NCBI GenBank assembly: GCA_019916065.1
Contig: CM034242.1
Span: 13,950,823 to 14,014,822 of the forward strand
Source: Vitellaria paradoxa
Taxonomy: Eukaryota; Streptophyta; Magnoliopsida; Ericales; Sapotaceae
Direction of reading: 5' to 3'
DNA: 64,000 nt
Part shown: positions 1 through 9,546 of the stretch, in pieces
Numbering within the stretch: position 1 is the stretch's first letter
How the letters are laid out: every line of letters begins with the position of its first letter
Position numbers and translations under genes: made by a program
Notes under the pieces: model-generated
What the model saw: the letters and a program-made list of their open reading frames with translations, nothing else
Databases searched by the model: none
Told to the model about the DNA's origin: nothing

Positions 1-240
1 TTCAATACCCAAGAAGTAGCCTAAGGGACCCAAATCTTGCATTTCAAAATGATCCTCTACTGAGATTTAAGTCATACAATACCTGCATCATCATTAGCAA
101 TAATGATTATATCGTCCACATAGAGAAGAAGAATAATGCATTGGTATGAATTAATGTGAAGAACTAGAACAAAGTCACGATCAAATGAGCGAACATCCAA
201 GCCATAAACAACTAAAGAGAATTTTGCAAACCAAGGATGT
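1..240 (-). pseudogene. Ty1/copia reverse transcriptase fragment
   Basis: Read on the minus strand this segment encodes the core of a Ty1/copia reverse transcriptase. The metal-binding motif appears as LLLYVDDII around 95-125. It is followed downstream by a degenerate match to the copia signature FEMKDLGxLxYFLGIE near 1-50. The frame is broken by stops and a shift near 60-80, so no enzyme can be made. The fragment runs off the left window edge. It lies on the same strand as, and downstream of, the gag remnant at 300-1023, so both probably come from one element with most of pol (protease, integrase) deleted between them. Confidence 0.8.
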
Positions 241-312
241 TCGCTCATTTGATCGTGACTTTGTTCTAGTTCTTCACATTAATTCATACCAATGCATTAT
301 TCTTCTTCTCTA
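121..312. repeat. 78-bp perfect inverted repeat with 36-bp spacer
   Basis: Bases 121-198 are the exact reverse complement of 235-312, with a 36-bp spacer (199-234). The arms hold copia reverse-transcriptase sequence. The right arm is therefore an inverted copy placed exactly where the gag remnant is broken. No mismatch was seen over 78 positions, which implies a recent event or continued correction. Confidence 0.9.
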
Positions 313-1023
313 GCAACTTGACCTCCTCTAGCATTATAACTGAAGTTGGGCTTAGCAGGAGTTACAAGGATAGTCTGTGTAGGTTTAGAAAATAAACCTT
401 TTTCAGAAAGAGTCTTTAGATGGACTTTCTCGGCCAGTAGCTTATTAAAAACAACATCAACAGATGAAAGTTGAGTGCGATAGAGAATCGACTCACTAAG
501 TCTTTCAAAATCATCATGCAAAGCCATAAGGAATTGGACCAACCATTGTTCCTCTCGACAAGTATAGTACCCCTTATTAGTACTCAATTTTGGGTAGCTC
601 ATTGAGTGCAAGTTGATGCTGAATCTTAGTCAATATTGAATAGAACTCCTGAACACTCTGATCTTGTTGTGTCGCCCAAATGTCAAGTTGACACCTGTTA
701 GCAAAATTGGATTAAACAAAATTGGGGCCAAGTAATCTCGTATGGCTTTGGCTTAGCTAAATTTGGTCAAGTGAAACCTAATAGCTTGATCAACTGAATT
801 ATTGGTCCAAGTAATTATTTTTGTGCCATTCACCTCCTAATTATTCACCAACATTGCATAGTTTTTTGCTTTAGTATCTGTTGGAGCTTTCTTAACCCCA
901 TTAATGTAATCCTAAATATTATTTCCCAACAAAAAAATTGTTCATAACATACACCCAATATGTTTAATTTGCTCCTATCAACTGATAGACAAGGTCCAAG
1001 AAGTTAGACATTGCAGAACTCAT
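300..1023 (-). pseudogene. Ty1/copia gag remnant
   Basis: The minus strand from an ATG at 1023 encodes a copia-type gag (UBN2-like) polyprotein start. Matches seen are MSSAMSNFLDLVYQL at the N-terminus, KIITWTNNSVDQAI in the middle, and LMALHDDFERLSESILY followed by LPSVDVVFNKLLAEE-like text near the C-terminus. The longest open stretch is 104 codons (297-611). Upstream there are stops soon after residue 19 and further frameshifts, so the gene is dead. At about 312 it runs directly into the inverted reverse-transcriptase arm. The family role is the particle protein of the retrotransposon. Confidence 0.75.
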
Positions 1024-1290
1024 AATTTTTGAAAATTGCAAATGAGCTCCAAAAGTTTCCAAAAATTGCAGACAAGCCCAAAAAACCTCTAAAAGTTGCA
1101 CCAAGGACCTCTAACAGAATCAGTTGTTATTGTGTTGCTTTGAAAAAAGCCTCAGGATGATAAAGTGAGTGCAAAACTATCACACCAATGCAAAAGAAAA
1201 AAGGGGGGAAAAAACTACGGTTTGAAGGTGCCTACTGCTAAAAGAGATGAACCCTTCTTGATTTTAGGTTTCTAGGATTTCAAACATCTC
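1024..1290 (-). other. Untranslated leader of the copia gag and junction with the gypsy integrase
   Basis: This stretch lies between the gag ATG at 1023 and the truncated integrase end near 1285-1300. It has no open frame. On the minus strand it reads as a plausible leader in front of gag. A short motif (tttaggtttc/tttaggtttg plus tttcaaacatc) is repeated around 1262-1305, at the point where integrase similarity stops, and may mark the recombination junction. Confidence 0.45.
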
Positions 1291-2110
1291 GATTTTAGGT
1301 TTGGGGATGTGTTGTGCTAGAAAACTTCAAGTTAGTCCCAAACCTCTTCCACAAAGTTAGCTAAAAAGATGTTAAGAATTTGCTGTCCCTATCAGAAGTA
1401 ATGGATATTGGAACCCCATGCAAACGAACAACCTCTCGGAAGAATAACTTAGCAACATGGTGAGCATCTATAGTTTTTCGACATGGAATGAAGTATGACA
1501 TCTTCGAAAACCGATCAACCATCACAAAAACCAAATCACTACCTTGCTGCATTCTAGGCAAACCCAGCACAAAATTCATATATAGATCATCCCATGGAGC
1601 ATTAGGAATAGATAATGGCATATATAAACCTGTGTTCTGTGACTGCCCTTTGCTTGTTTGACAAATTGGACATCTTTGCACAAATTTTCCAGCATCCCTT
1701 TTTAGTTGCGGCCGGTAGTAATGTTCTTCCAAAGCAGCTATGGTCTTGTCCCTCCCCACATGACCACTCAAGTCGCTGGAATGTATCTCTCTCAGCAGCT
1801 TGTCACGCAATAAACTCCTAGGAATGCATAACGTACTCCCTTTAAACAAATACCCATCTTGAATCAAGTATTCACCCAAGGGTTGGTTCAATTGGTGTCT
1901 TGCCCAAATATCCCCGAAATCGTCATCATTCTCATACAACTCCTTGAACTGTTCAAAACCTGGAATTTCGGCAGAGATAGTAACAAGTAAAGTGGCACGA
2001 CGGCTTAGTGCGTCAACTACCTGGTTAGTAATTCCAGATTTATGAACAACAACATAATTAAACCTTTCAAGGTAATCTGCCAACCTAGCCAACATGCGAT
2101 CAACATGCTT
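1285..2110 (-). pseudogene. Ty3/gypsy integrase (truncated)
   Basis: This is the integrase part of a minus-strand Ty3/gypsy polyprotein, with an open frame of 244 codons from 2095 to 1361. The start overlaps the tail of RNase H ([19 protein letters not shown]). Then come the H2C2 zinc-binding module ([10 protein letters not shown], later CPICQTSKG) and the catalytic core, with [24 protein letters not shown] and SDRDSKF carrying the core Asp residues. A stop at 1361-1363 interrupts the core. Similarity resumes in a shifted frame (LWKRFGTNLKFSSTTHPQT) and ends abruptly near 1290, before the last catalytic Glu region. The element is non-functional. Confidence 0.85.
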
Positions 2111-3316
2111 CTACCCATATAAGTGCTTGAGAGATTGATGGTTAGAATAAATAATGAGCTCCTTATGCAAAAGATAGGCCTCCCACGTTTTAAGAGCACG
2201 GTACACAGCATATAGTTCTTGTTGATATGTTGACCACTTTTGTCCAGCATCGCTTAACTTTTCACTAAAGAAGGCAACATGCCTCCTTTCTTGAGAAAGA
2301 ACACTCCCAATACCAATTCGGCTTGCATCACATTCGAGTTCAAATGTCTTGTCAAAGTTAGGTAAAGATAGAACATGTGTTGTAGACAACTTCTTGATTA
2401 ATTCAAAGCCACGATCCACAGCCTCTTCCCATTGAAATCTACCTTTCTTCAAACAATCAGTAATATGGAACACAATGGTGTTGAAGTTCCTTATAAACTT
2501 GCGATAAAAGGTTGCTAGGCCATGGAAACTCCTCACCTCAGTTATGGCCTTAGCTGTAGGCCATTCTCGGATATCTTTCACCTTCTCTTCATCAACATGA
2601 ATACCCTTACTACTTACAACAAATCCCAAGAATACTAAACTGTTTGTTAAAAATACACACTTCTTTAAGTTGACAAGCAATTCGTTCTTCCTTAACACAC
2701 CCAAAACTTGTTTAATATGATCAAAATGCTCCTCTACACTCTTACTATAAATTAGAATATCATCAAAGTAGAGAACAACAAAGTGAGATATAAATGGTTT
2801 GAGTACTTGGGTCATAAAGCGCATGAATGTACTTGGCGCATTGGACAAGCCGAAGGGCATGACTAACCACTCATATAACCCATCCTTTATCTTGAAAACT
2901 GTCTTCAATTCATCTCCCGAATGAATTCTAATTTGGTGATAACCACTTCGTAGCTCTATCTTGGTGAATATCTTGACACTTCTCAATTAATCAAGCAAAT
3001 CTTCAAGTCTAGGGATTGGAAATTGATACCTTACTGTTATTTTGTTGATAGCCCGACTATCCACACATATCCTCCAACTCCCATCCTTCTTAGGAGCAAG
3101 GCAGGTATAGCACAAAGGGCTAATGATTTCTCTTATGTGCCCTTTTAGTAATAGCTCCTCCACCTTTTCCCTCAAAATCTCATTCTCCTTGGGACTCATG
3201 TGGTAATGGGGTAGATTTGCCAAGCTAGCTCCAGGAACAAAATCAATGCGATGTTGTATATCTCGCATTGGAGGCAATTGTGTTGGTTTTGCAACTAGAT
3301 CGCTAAATTCTATCAA
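2111..3316 (-). pseudogene. Ty3/gypsy reverse transcriptase and RNase H
   Basis: Two adjacent minus-strand frames (3316-2987 and 2986-2111) are separated by one in-frame stop (TAA, complement of 2987-2989). The first carries the RT entry region ([36 protein letters not shown]). The second carries the palm and the catalytic [14 protein letters not shown] motif, then RNase H ([38 protein letters not shown]). A further stop (TAG, complement of 2111-2113) closes RNase H before the integrase. The motif order places it in plant Ty3/gypsy elements. The internal stops make it defective. Confidence 0.9.
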
Positions 3317-4307
3317 TAATCCTTGAACTTCCTCAGGTACAAGTTGTATAGGTTGTTCTTTTCCCTTTATGACTAGGAAAATACAAGTTTGGCATCCTTC
3401 ACGTCCTGCACAAACTCATCCTTGTCAAGAGCCATGGAGAATAATGCCTTCTCCTCCACCTTCGGAATAGTTGTACTCCTCTGAGTTGGAACCACTACTA
3501 TCTTCTTGTGATTCCATGAAAATGATTAGGTGTTGTCTCTCCCTTTGTGGGTTGCATCCACATCATATTGCCAGGTCGACCAAGTAGCACATGACATGCA
3601 TCCATCTCCACAATGTCACATAGAACATCAGATTTGTAAGATTTGCCCAAAGACAAAGGCAAGAGACATTGTTGAGTGATCCTCACATTAGGCCCCTTTT
3701 GAATCCACTCGATGTTGTAAGGGTGAGGATGTGGTTGTGTTTTCAGTTTGAGATGATCCATAAGACTTTGAGAAACCAAGTTCTTACTACTACAATTGTC
3801 TATCACAAGGCGACACACATTAGTACCAACGGAACATTTACTCTCAAAGATCTGCTTATGTTGTGTTTCATTAGGTTGTATTGGTGTGTATAACAGCCTC
3901 TTCACAACACATGCCACCTCGTTACCATCTTCCTCAGCCGCCTCTAAATCGCCATCTTCCTTCACTACTTCTTTCTCATCTTTGTCTTCCTCACACTCAA
4001 GTTGGGTGATAATGGCATACTTGTGTCTAGGGCAGTCATTAGACCTGTGCCTTGACTCATTGCACTTGAAACAGCGAATTCCTTTGGTTGTTTCTTGTTT
4101 CTCTTTCCCCTTCAATTTTGACCTCTTACTTTCTTTCCTCCGTGAATCTGCTATTTTGCTGTCAGCGTCACTTGACGAAGCCTTGTTGTTAGACACAAAT
4201 CGATGGTTCAAGGAATCTCTTGGTGTTCTCCTCGATTGCATGACGCGTTCAGCACTTAGAGCCAGATTCTGAGCTTGATCAACTGACCACATGGTTTCCA
4301 TGGCCAA
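3317..4307 (-). pseudogene. Ty3/gypsy gag zinc knuckle and aspartic protease region
   Basis: The open frame 4307-3498 (269 codons) holds a CCHC zinc knuckle (CFKCNESRHRSNDCPRH) after a basic linker, then a retropepsin-like domain with CRLVIDNCSSKNLVS in place of the usual Asp-Ser/Thr-Gly active site and VLLGRPG near the end. The catalytic triplet is thus D-N-C here. This variant occurs in some plant RVP_2 proteins, so it is not proof of loss. A stop at 3498-3500 (complement) and about 180 bp of broken frame separate it from the RT. Confidence 0.8.
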
Positions 4308-4313
4308 ACAATC

Positions 4314-5033
4314 CTACACCTTATAATTAAGTCCATTGACGTAAAATGCAGCTCGTTGGTCCTTAGTCTCATTTAGATTGCACCTCGATTGTAAATGCAA
4401 GAACTCTTCAGTATAAGCAGTTACAGTGCGTATGCCTTGACAACAATTCTGCAATTGTTGAAATAGTATCTGTTCATAGTCGTGAGGTGGAAATCTGCTA
4501 TTCAAAGGAGCTTTCATTAGGGCCCAATTCCTCACAATGGGTTGCCCTCTCATTCGAAATTGCTCTTGATAGCGCTACCACCATGCACCGACACCATCCT
4601 TTAATTTATAGGTCACAAAATCTACCTTTTGTTCTGGTTCAACATGCATAATGTCAAAGAAACGTTCTACCTCATAAATCCAGTCCAAAATTGCTCTATA
4701 TCGACAAGTCTGTTGAAAGTGAGAAGATCCACTTTAATTTTGTAAGTATCTTACTATCGTGCCACAACCCTTCTTCTTGGTCGTTTTTCAATTTCATACT
4801 CCTCTTCAAAATTCTCATCCAGATCGTCTGCTAGAGGCACTATGTCATCCTCCCGCTGATTCCTAACGCGCCTCGCGAGTATGGGGACTGCTCGTGGTGC
4901 AGCTGAAACATTGACTTGCATTCACGTAATAGGTTTAGTTAGGGTCTCCATGTTTCTGGCCATCTCTTCCATGCGTTACTCTACCCTTGAAAGTTGTTCT
5001 CCTTGATTATCTTCTTGCCCAGCCAACTCAAGA
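4314..5033 (-). pseudogene. Ty3/gypsy gag capsid region
   Basis: Minus-strand translation gives a Retrotrans_gag-like domain: LDWIYEVERFFDIM, KVDFVTYKLKDGVGAWW, then ILFQQLQNCCQG, TVTAYTEEFLHLQSR and FYVNGLN. Stop codons interrupt it, including one right after the GAWW motif and one at 4314-4316 (complement). The acidic N-terminal linker (4760-4860) and a possible initiator region follow the primer-binding site at 5034-5048. It is part of the same element as the pol remnants downstream. Confidence 0.75.
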
Positions 5034-5048
5034 CCAGCTTTGATACAA
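5034..5048 (-). other. Primer-binding site of the Ty3/gypsy element
   Basis: The minus strand reads TTGTATCAAAGCTGG, one or two changes from the common plant retrotransposon site TGGTATCAGAGC that pairs with the 3' end of initiator tRNA-Met. It lies just inside the LTR-like sequence above 5049 and upstream of gag, as expected. Confidence 0.6.
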
Positions 5049-5440
5049 CCTAACCTAGCACAAAGCATTGATGGTTCATGATTTCGTTCACGAAGACGTA
5101 AGAATGTTGATATCGTTCAATGGGACGAAACAAAAAACATTCAGAACTCAGTTTGAAACAACTTTCTCTTTGAGAAGAAAAATTAATAATAATGATGATG
5201 ATATTCCTTTGTTTACAGTAGATATATATAGTCTTCTAGTAAATCTAAACCAATTAGGACTGGAATAGAGCAAACTTAAACCAATTAGGAAATAAGAGTA
5301 AACCTAAACCAATTAAGAAATAGAGTAAATCTAAACCAATTAGGAAATAAAAGCAAACCTAAACTAATTAGGAAATAAAATAAATCTAAACTAATTAGGA
5401 AATAAAAGCATACATAAACTAATTAGGAAATAAAATAAAA
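5049..5440 (-). mobile_element. Probable 5' LTR of the Ty3/gypsy element
   Basis: Non-coding sequence lies immediately 5' (on the minus strand) of the primer-binding site. It contains the 28-bp minisatellite at 5239-5436. The outer end is not certain, because no clear TG...CA limit or target duplication was found before the next PBS-like site at 5508. A matching 3' LTR is not present in the window, since the element is truncated inside integrase. Confidence 0.45.
5239..5436. repeat. 28-bp minisatellite, about 7 copies
   Basis: About seven head-to-tail units of 27-28 bp share the core (t)aaacctaaaccaattaggaa followed by ataaaagt/ataaaat. Units differ at a few positions, and older ones sit toward 5240. 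It lies inside the probable gypsy LTR. Confidence 0.85.
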
Positions 5441-5507
5441 TAATTATAAATAGTGCTGAAAGTGCTGCTTCGCTGGTGTTCACCATCAAATAATCCTAAG
5501 GTCAAAT

Positions 5508-5760
5508 CCAAGCTCTGATACCATGAAAGTTTGATTCTGTATATTGAAGGGGAGAAAACAAAGAAATGTATTAAGAAAAAAGAGCTGCCATATATTACAT
5601 TAGGAAACCTAATCATAGAAAATAAGAAAAGCAAACCCTTTACAATAGGGCAATAATAAAACAGATAACTTGGCTAAACTATCCTTAATACTAATAAGCT
5701 AAACTATTGTAACTTTTTTTTTTTTGGGGGGGGGGGCAAAGGTTAAAAACTATTCTAACA
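5508..5760 (-). mobile_element. Copia-type LTR with adjacent primer-binding site
   Basis: On the minus strand, 5760 to 5524 begins TGTTAGAATAG and ends ACTTTCA, a 237-bp TG...CA unit. It is followed directly by TGGTATCAGAGC (5523-5512), a perfect initiator tRNA-Met primer-binding site. This is the 5' LTR/PBS junction of a second retrotransposon, distinct from the gypsy element. Its interior beyond about 5450 has been replaced. A homopolymer tract (T12 then G11) at 5713-5736 lies inside it. It sits in intron sequence just upstream of the exon at 5944. Confidence 0.75.
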
Positions 5761-5943
5761 CTCATCACATTAGAAGTTTGTCAGTTGTACAGGCTGATAC
5801 ATTCGTTGCTTTCTTAAATATGTGTTATATGCAAAGTATGCTTTATTAAATTTTCTGATAGCACAGTACTAGTTTCCTCTGGGGCCTGCAATATATTGAA
5901 TACTTAAATTTATCCTTCTATTTATTTTATTTTGTTCTTAAAG

Positions 5944-7578
5944 GTTCAGGATTCCTTTAGCAAGCCCCAAACCCTTACCAATATGCTAGAGTTCCCATTT
6001 TGTCAACCTAAAGATATCTTAGAGCGTCTCTCACTTCTGCCACCCAAGGATTTGGATTCTTTGCTCCTGGATGCGGTTAAGCCTGCTGTACATTCAAAAA
6101 ATAATACGGATTCACGTGGCAAGCAAATAACTCACCGGGTTGGCTTGTCACCTTTTCCTTGGTCGCATAATTCTAGTGGGCATTGCAGATCTAATGCTGA
6201 TGCAATTAAATTGTCTGTGAGTAGGACGGCCTGCCAGGGTAGATGGGTTAAAATTGGGAACACTGCTACTTCACAGGAAAGCAGAACTGGTTTCCTTGCA
6301 GGCTTGGAGTCACTCAGTTATGATCACAACCTGGTTCCGTTGAGAGGTCTCAAACAAAGCCCTTCAGAAAATGAATTTGTCCCATCCGCATCTGTTAAGT
6401 TTCCTTGTTCTGAATTGTGTTCTTCATCGTCTGCAACATTGTCAATGGCTTCCCAGCTTCCTCCAGGTGAGATCTTCTTAGATGGTTAGTTTCTTTGAAT
6501 TTTAATGTCACTGTGAAAATAGAATGTATTGATGAGTACTTTCTCTGCTTTCCATCTTGAGTAGGCTTTGATGTGGATATTCCTTTTCTTTTACATTTGC
6601 AGAGTCTGGTGGCAGTCTGAAGTGTGAAGGAGATTGTAAGACTCTGTAGCCTTTCAAACTTCTTGTAAATTCTTTCATATTTACCCAAGACTCACTTTTT
6701 TTATTTGTATGAGTAAAATGATTTTAACTGCTTCCATGTCATGGACACTTTTGTGTGTTTTGGAAACGCATATGAATGAAACCGAAAAGGGAAAAAAATA
6801 GGATTTAATATCGTTGATTCAAACAACTGGTGATGCGTACCTGGAGGATATCACTTGCTTTTAGAAAGAAGTCAGACTGGATTACTCAATAACCTCTTAT
6901 GTGCGAGATTATAGAAGATCTCCTTAAGATCAAACAATTCCATTGAATTGAGTATAATTGGTACTCTTGACTATTATACTGTGATCACTGTTTATTCTAC
7001 TCTCAGACTACTGTACTATGATTACTGTTTATTCAAACTGATTTAGAGCCATCAAGTTACCATCTCCTGCTCATTATTTTATTTTTGTTGGCAACAGGTG
7101 GGCATTCTCCGAGAGCGTTGGCTGCCGCTGAGACACTCTGTTACATTGCAACTCATTCCTTGAAGCAAGAGCTACGTGGAATGCCACGGTGGCCAAAAAA
7201 ACCTTCTGAGAAGGCCATGAAAGCATGCAAGTCAAATCAAACGATAAGTCTGGAGAAAAATTTGCAGTGCCAAAGTCAGTCACTGTAACGGATGACCCGA
7301 TAAAAAAAGCAAACGAGATTTTGCCCTTGAAGAAGCCAAGGCTCTTGACCAACGAGAAGAGGAGAGATATTGGCCATAGTACTGTAAGAAAAGAATCAAT
7401 GAACTCGTCTATGCCCAGATCAAGTAGATTGTCTTCCAGCAGCAAATCATTTAGGGACTCATTTGCTGAAACAAAGCGTTACAATGCCAATGTTGCAAAA
7501 CAATCTTGCTTGATGCAGCTTCCATCCTCAAGGATCGCGGACAAGACTGGCAACAATCACAGAAGTTGTGGAAGTTAG
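5944..7578 (+). CDS. 3' exons of an uncharacterised plant protein gene, with apparent frameshift
   Basis: Three exons are supported by splice sites and phase: 5944-6466 (acceptor cttaaag, donor ag|gtgag), 6603-6635 (acceptor atttgcag, donor gtaag) and 7098-7578 (acceptor gcaacag, stop TAG at 7576-7578). The join is in phase (PPE-SGGSLKCEGD-CGHSPRALAAAETL). The protein is hydrophilic and Ser/Lys-rich, with KDILERLSLLPPKDLDSLLL early and GMPRWPKKPSEKAMKACK late. I do not recognise its function. In the last exon the frame holding the conserved-looking text stops at 7286-7288. The natural-looking C-terminus (KSGEKFAVPKS... to the TAG) is in another frame, so a one-base indel near 7228-7236 is likely. 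The 5' exons are not visible; retrotransposons fill the upstream DNA. It may be a pseudogene or a truncated allele. Confidence 0.55.
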
Positions 7579-8429
7579 TACCAATCTAATTTGACACAGT
7601 GCCCTTCTTTCTTGTGACATTTGTTGTTTGATTCATTTAAAAAAAAATGTTTATTGTCAAAACTGGTGGGTTTGTATATATTGTGAAGCAAGTTGGGATC
7701 ATTGTAAGGCTTCAGCTCATGGGGGGAATAGGGTTTGAATGTTGTAACTTTGATTGTAGTAGTGGTGCGGAGATGCACCGTTGTCTTTGCCTTGTGTAGA
7801 GCATTGGATGAGGCAATATAAATCTCTCTCTCTCTCTCTCAAACCTATTTTTATTGTGGGCCGTCCGATTTTGATCCAACGGCTCGCAAGGCTGATGTCA
7901 CCACTACCCCCCTCCTCTCAATATGTATTACTTGATCTGATTGTAGGACGGCTCGCAAGGCTAATGTCTCTTTCTCCATCCCTCTTTTCTCTCAATATGT
8001 ATTAATTGATCCGACTGTAGCTGGTATTCATCAATATGTATTACTTGATCATTTTGTGGTTTAGGAAAACTGGTAATAGGTGGGTATTTGCTCGTTACTT
8101 GGGTCTCTTTTTGGTTGAAACAATTCGTAAACTTGCGAATCAAGCGCTCTTCTGAATTTGGCTTGAGGTTGACACGGTTATATAGCATTTTTTTTTTGGC
8201 CAATTCATAAAACAATTAAGCCAAATTTGATCATATCTTGAAGTCAATTAATTTAATTTATCAAGCTCGGAACATGAGTAAGGCTGTTCCAACGAATGAA
8301 CATGGGATGCAATTTTAACCCATGTTCCAACGAATGAACATGGGTTGTATTTATTAAAAAAAAAAAAAATTCTTGTGATTGACACTGATAAAGTAAATTC
8401 TCTGTTAGACAAATGAATTAAAACTTTAA
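7579..8429 (+). other. 3' flank of the gene at 5944-7578, no further gene
   Basis: This is AT-rich 3' flank with a (CT)n run at 7820-7840. A loosely duplicated block of about 85 bp (ggctcgcaaggct(a/g)atgtc ... ctctcaatatgtattac) occurs near 7880-7935 and 7950-8005, and part of it again at 8030-8050. A further direct repeat (ttccaacgaatgaacatggg) lies at 8287 and 8327. No coding potential is recognised. Confidence 0.5.
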
Positions 8430-8782
8430 GGTCCATTTGGTGTTTTGGGCTCGTTTTTCATTTTGTGTTTGCTGAAAACAATAATAATAGTTTAAAAAAT
8501 ATTTGGTTATTCTTTTTTTTTTTGGAAAGATTTGGTTATTCGTTTTTTTTAAAACTTATTTTTTTGTAAATAGGTTTACGCCTGAAATGTAAAATAGGTA
8601 AAAGTCATTTTAGATCTTTTTGACCCAAAATAAGGAGAATTTTAAAATACAAAAAATAAAAAATATCAAACCAAATACGTTTTTAGTATTATTAAAACAT
8701 AAACCTCAAACAAAAAAATAAAAATAAAAACAAAACAAAAACAAAAACAAAAAAATAAAAATACAAACCAATTGCGATGCCA
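8430..8782. mobile_element. Tourist-like MITE (related to the copy at 61321-61595)
   Basis: It starts GGTCCATTTGGTG after a TAA and ends near caaaccaattgcgatgcc. The AT-rich body has (aaaac)n near the end. The left end and body resemble 61321-61595, which has clean TAA duplications. The right target duplication is not clear here. Confidence 0.5.
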
Positions 8783-8991
8783 AATTATTTGCTTCATTTT
8801 TTCAAAATTGTTAGCTTAAAAAGTTTGTTCCTTGGCGTGGAGCTTTCCAGGTAAATCAAGGTGAACCTAAACAAGCAATTCCTACTTAATTCCAGGTACG
8901 TGGATCGCAAAAGTTTATTCCACATTTATTTGATTGCTCCAAGGTAGATTTTTCTCTTTTATTCAATTTCATGAAGCAATGATCAACACAT

Positions 8992-9064
8992 GGGGATGTA
9001 GCTCAGATGGTAGAGCGCTCGCTTAGCATGCGAGAGGTACGGGGATCGATACCCCGCATCTCCA
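8992..9064 (+). tRNA. tRNA-Ala (AGC)
   Basis: A complete 73-nt cloverleaf without intron. The acceptor stem GGGGATG pairs with CATCTCC (one G-U) and the discriminator is A9064. The D-arm is GCTC-AGATGGTA-GAGC. The anticodon stem CTCGC/GCGAG encloses the loop TTAGCAT with anticodon AGC at 9025-9027. The T-stem CGGGG/CCCCG encloses ATCGATA. Internal A and B boxes (TAGCTCAGATGG, GGGATCGATACC) are intact. The G-U pair in the acceptor stem (8994-9061) is not the G3-U70 position. It decodes GCU/GCC after A34 deamination. It stands alone between two protein-gene remnants. Confidence 0.97.
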
Positions 9065-9078
9065 TCTTAAGTTTCTCC

Positions 9079-9085
9079 TTTTTTT
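9079..9085 (+). terminator. RNA polymerase III terminator of tRNA-Ala
   Basis: A run of seven T starts 15 bases after the last tRNA base, the normal Pol III stop signal. Confidence 0.8.
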
Positions 9086-9201
9086 ACACCTTTCAACTCA
9101 ACATTTTTAACTTGAGCATCTTTCTCACTGGGGGTCAAACAGAGCTATGAACATAATTAATACACCTTACCCCAAAAAAAAAAAAAAAAAAAAGCCAAAA
9201 A

Positions 9202-9546
9202 TTAAGAAAACATTTGATCTAATAGCAGAACAATGGCCATGGCGAAGCTGGGATTGAATCCTGGCCGCACAATCAAGAGAAAAACTTCTAACCCAAAAGA
9301 AACTCCACCGTTCATCGCTTCCTTCCTCTTGATCTCTGCCACCACTTGCCTCGACTCATCCAGCACCCGGCATGATCTATGACCAAATGATCCTTCGATT
9401 ACATGCGCAGATTTCTTGTCCGACGGCCCATGATACACGCGTGCAAGTACATTGACATTAGGTTGTAAGATGTTAATGCGTTTCCTCACGCGGAAGATTG
9501 GTCTTTTTGACGAACGATTATGGCCCCCTACTTCACCTTCATGCAC
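9202..9546 (-). CDS. LURP-one-related (LOR) protein, C-terminal exon (partial)
   Basis: The open minus-strand frame matches the C-terminal half of plant LOR/DUF567 proteins, which adopt a tubby-like beta barrel around a hydrophobic helix. Recognisable parts are PIFRVRKRINILQPN, GSFGHRSCRVLDESRQVVAEIKRKE, GVSFGLEVFLLIVRPGFNPSFAM and the terminal AIVLLLDQMFS helix, with a stop at 9202-9204. LOR proteins are usually about 200 residues in two exons. This 114-codon frame fits the second exon. No first exon was found in the next kilobase upstream, where mobile DNA begins. The first ATG (9546) is probably not the true start. The frame itself is intact, so it is a split gene with a distant exon or a 5'-deleted copy. 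LOR members such as LURP1 act in defence to oomycetes; this copy's role is unknown. Confidence 0.7.
   Translation of the reverse strand: MHEGEVGGHNRSSKRPIFRVRKRINILQPNVNVLARVYHGPSDKKSAHVIEGSFGHRSCRVLDESRQVVAEIKRKEAMNGGVSFGLEVFLLIVRPGFNPSFAMAIVLLLDQMFS

Noticed and set aside
3796..4272. 158-codon plus-strand frame within the gypsy gag region
   Set aside because: Antisense to the zinc-knuckle/protease frame, with low-complexity Ser/Phe content.
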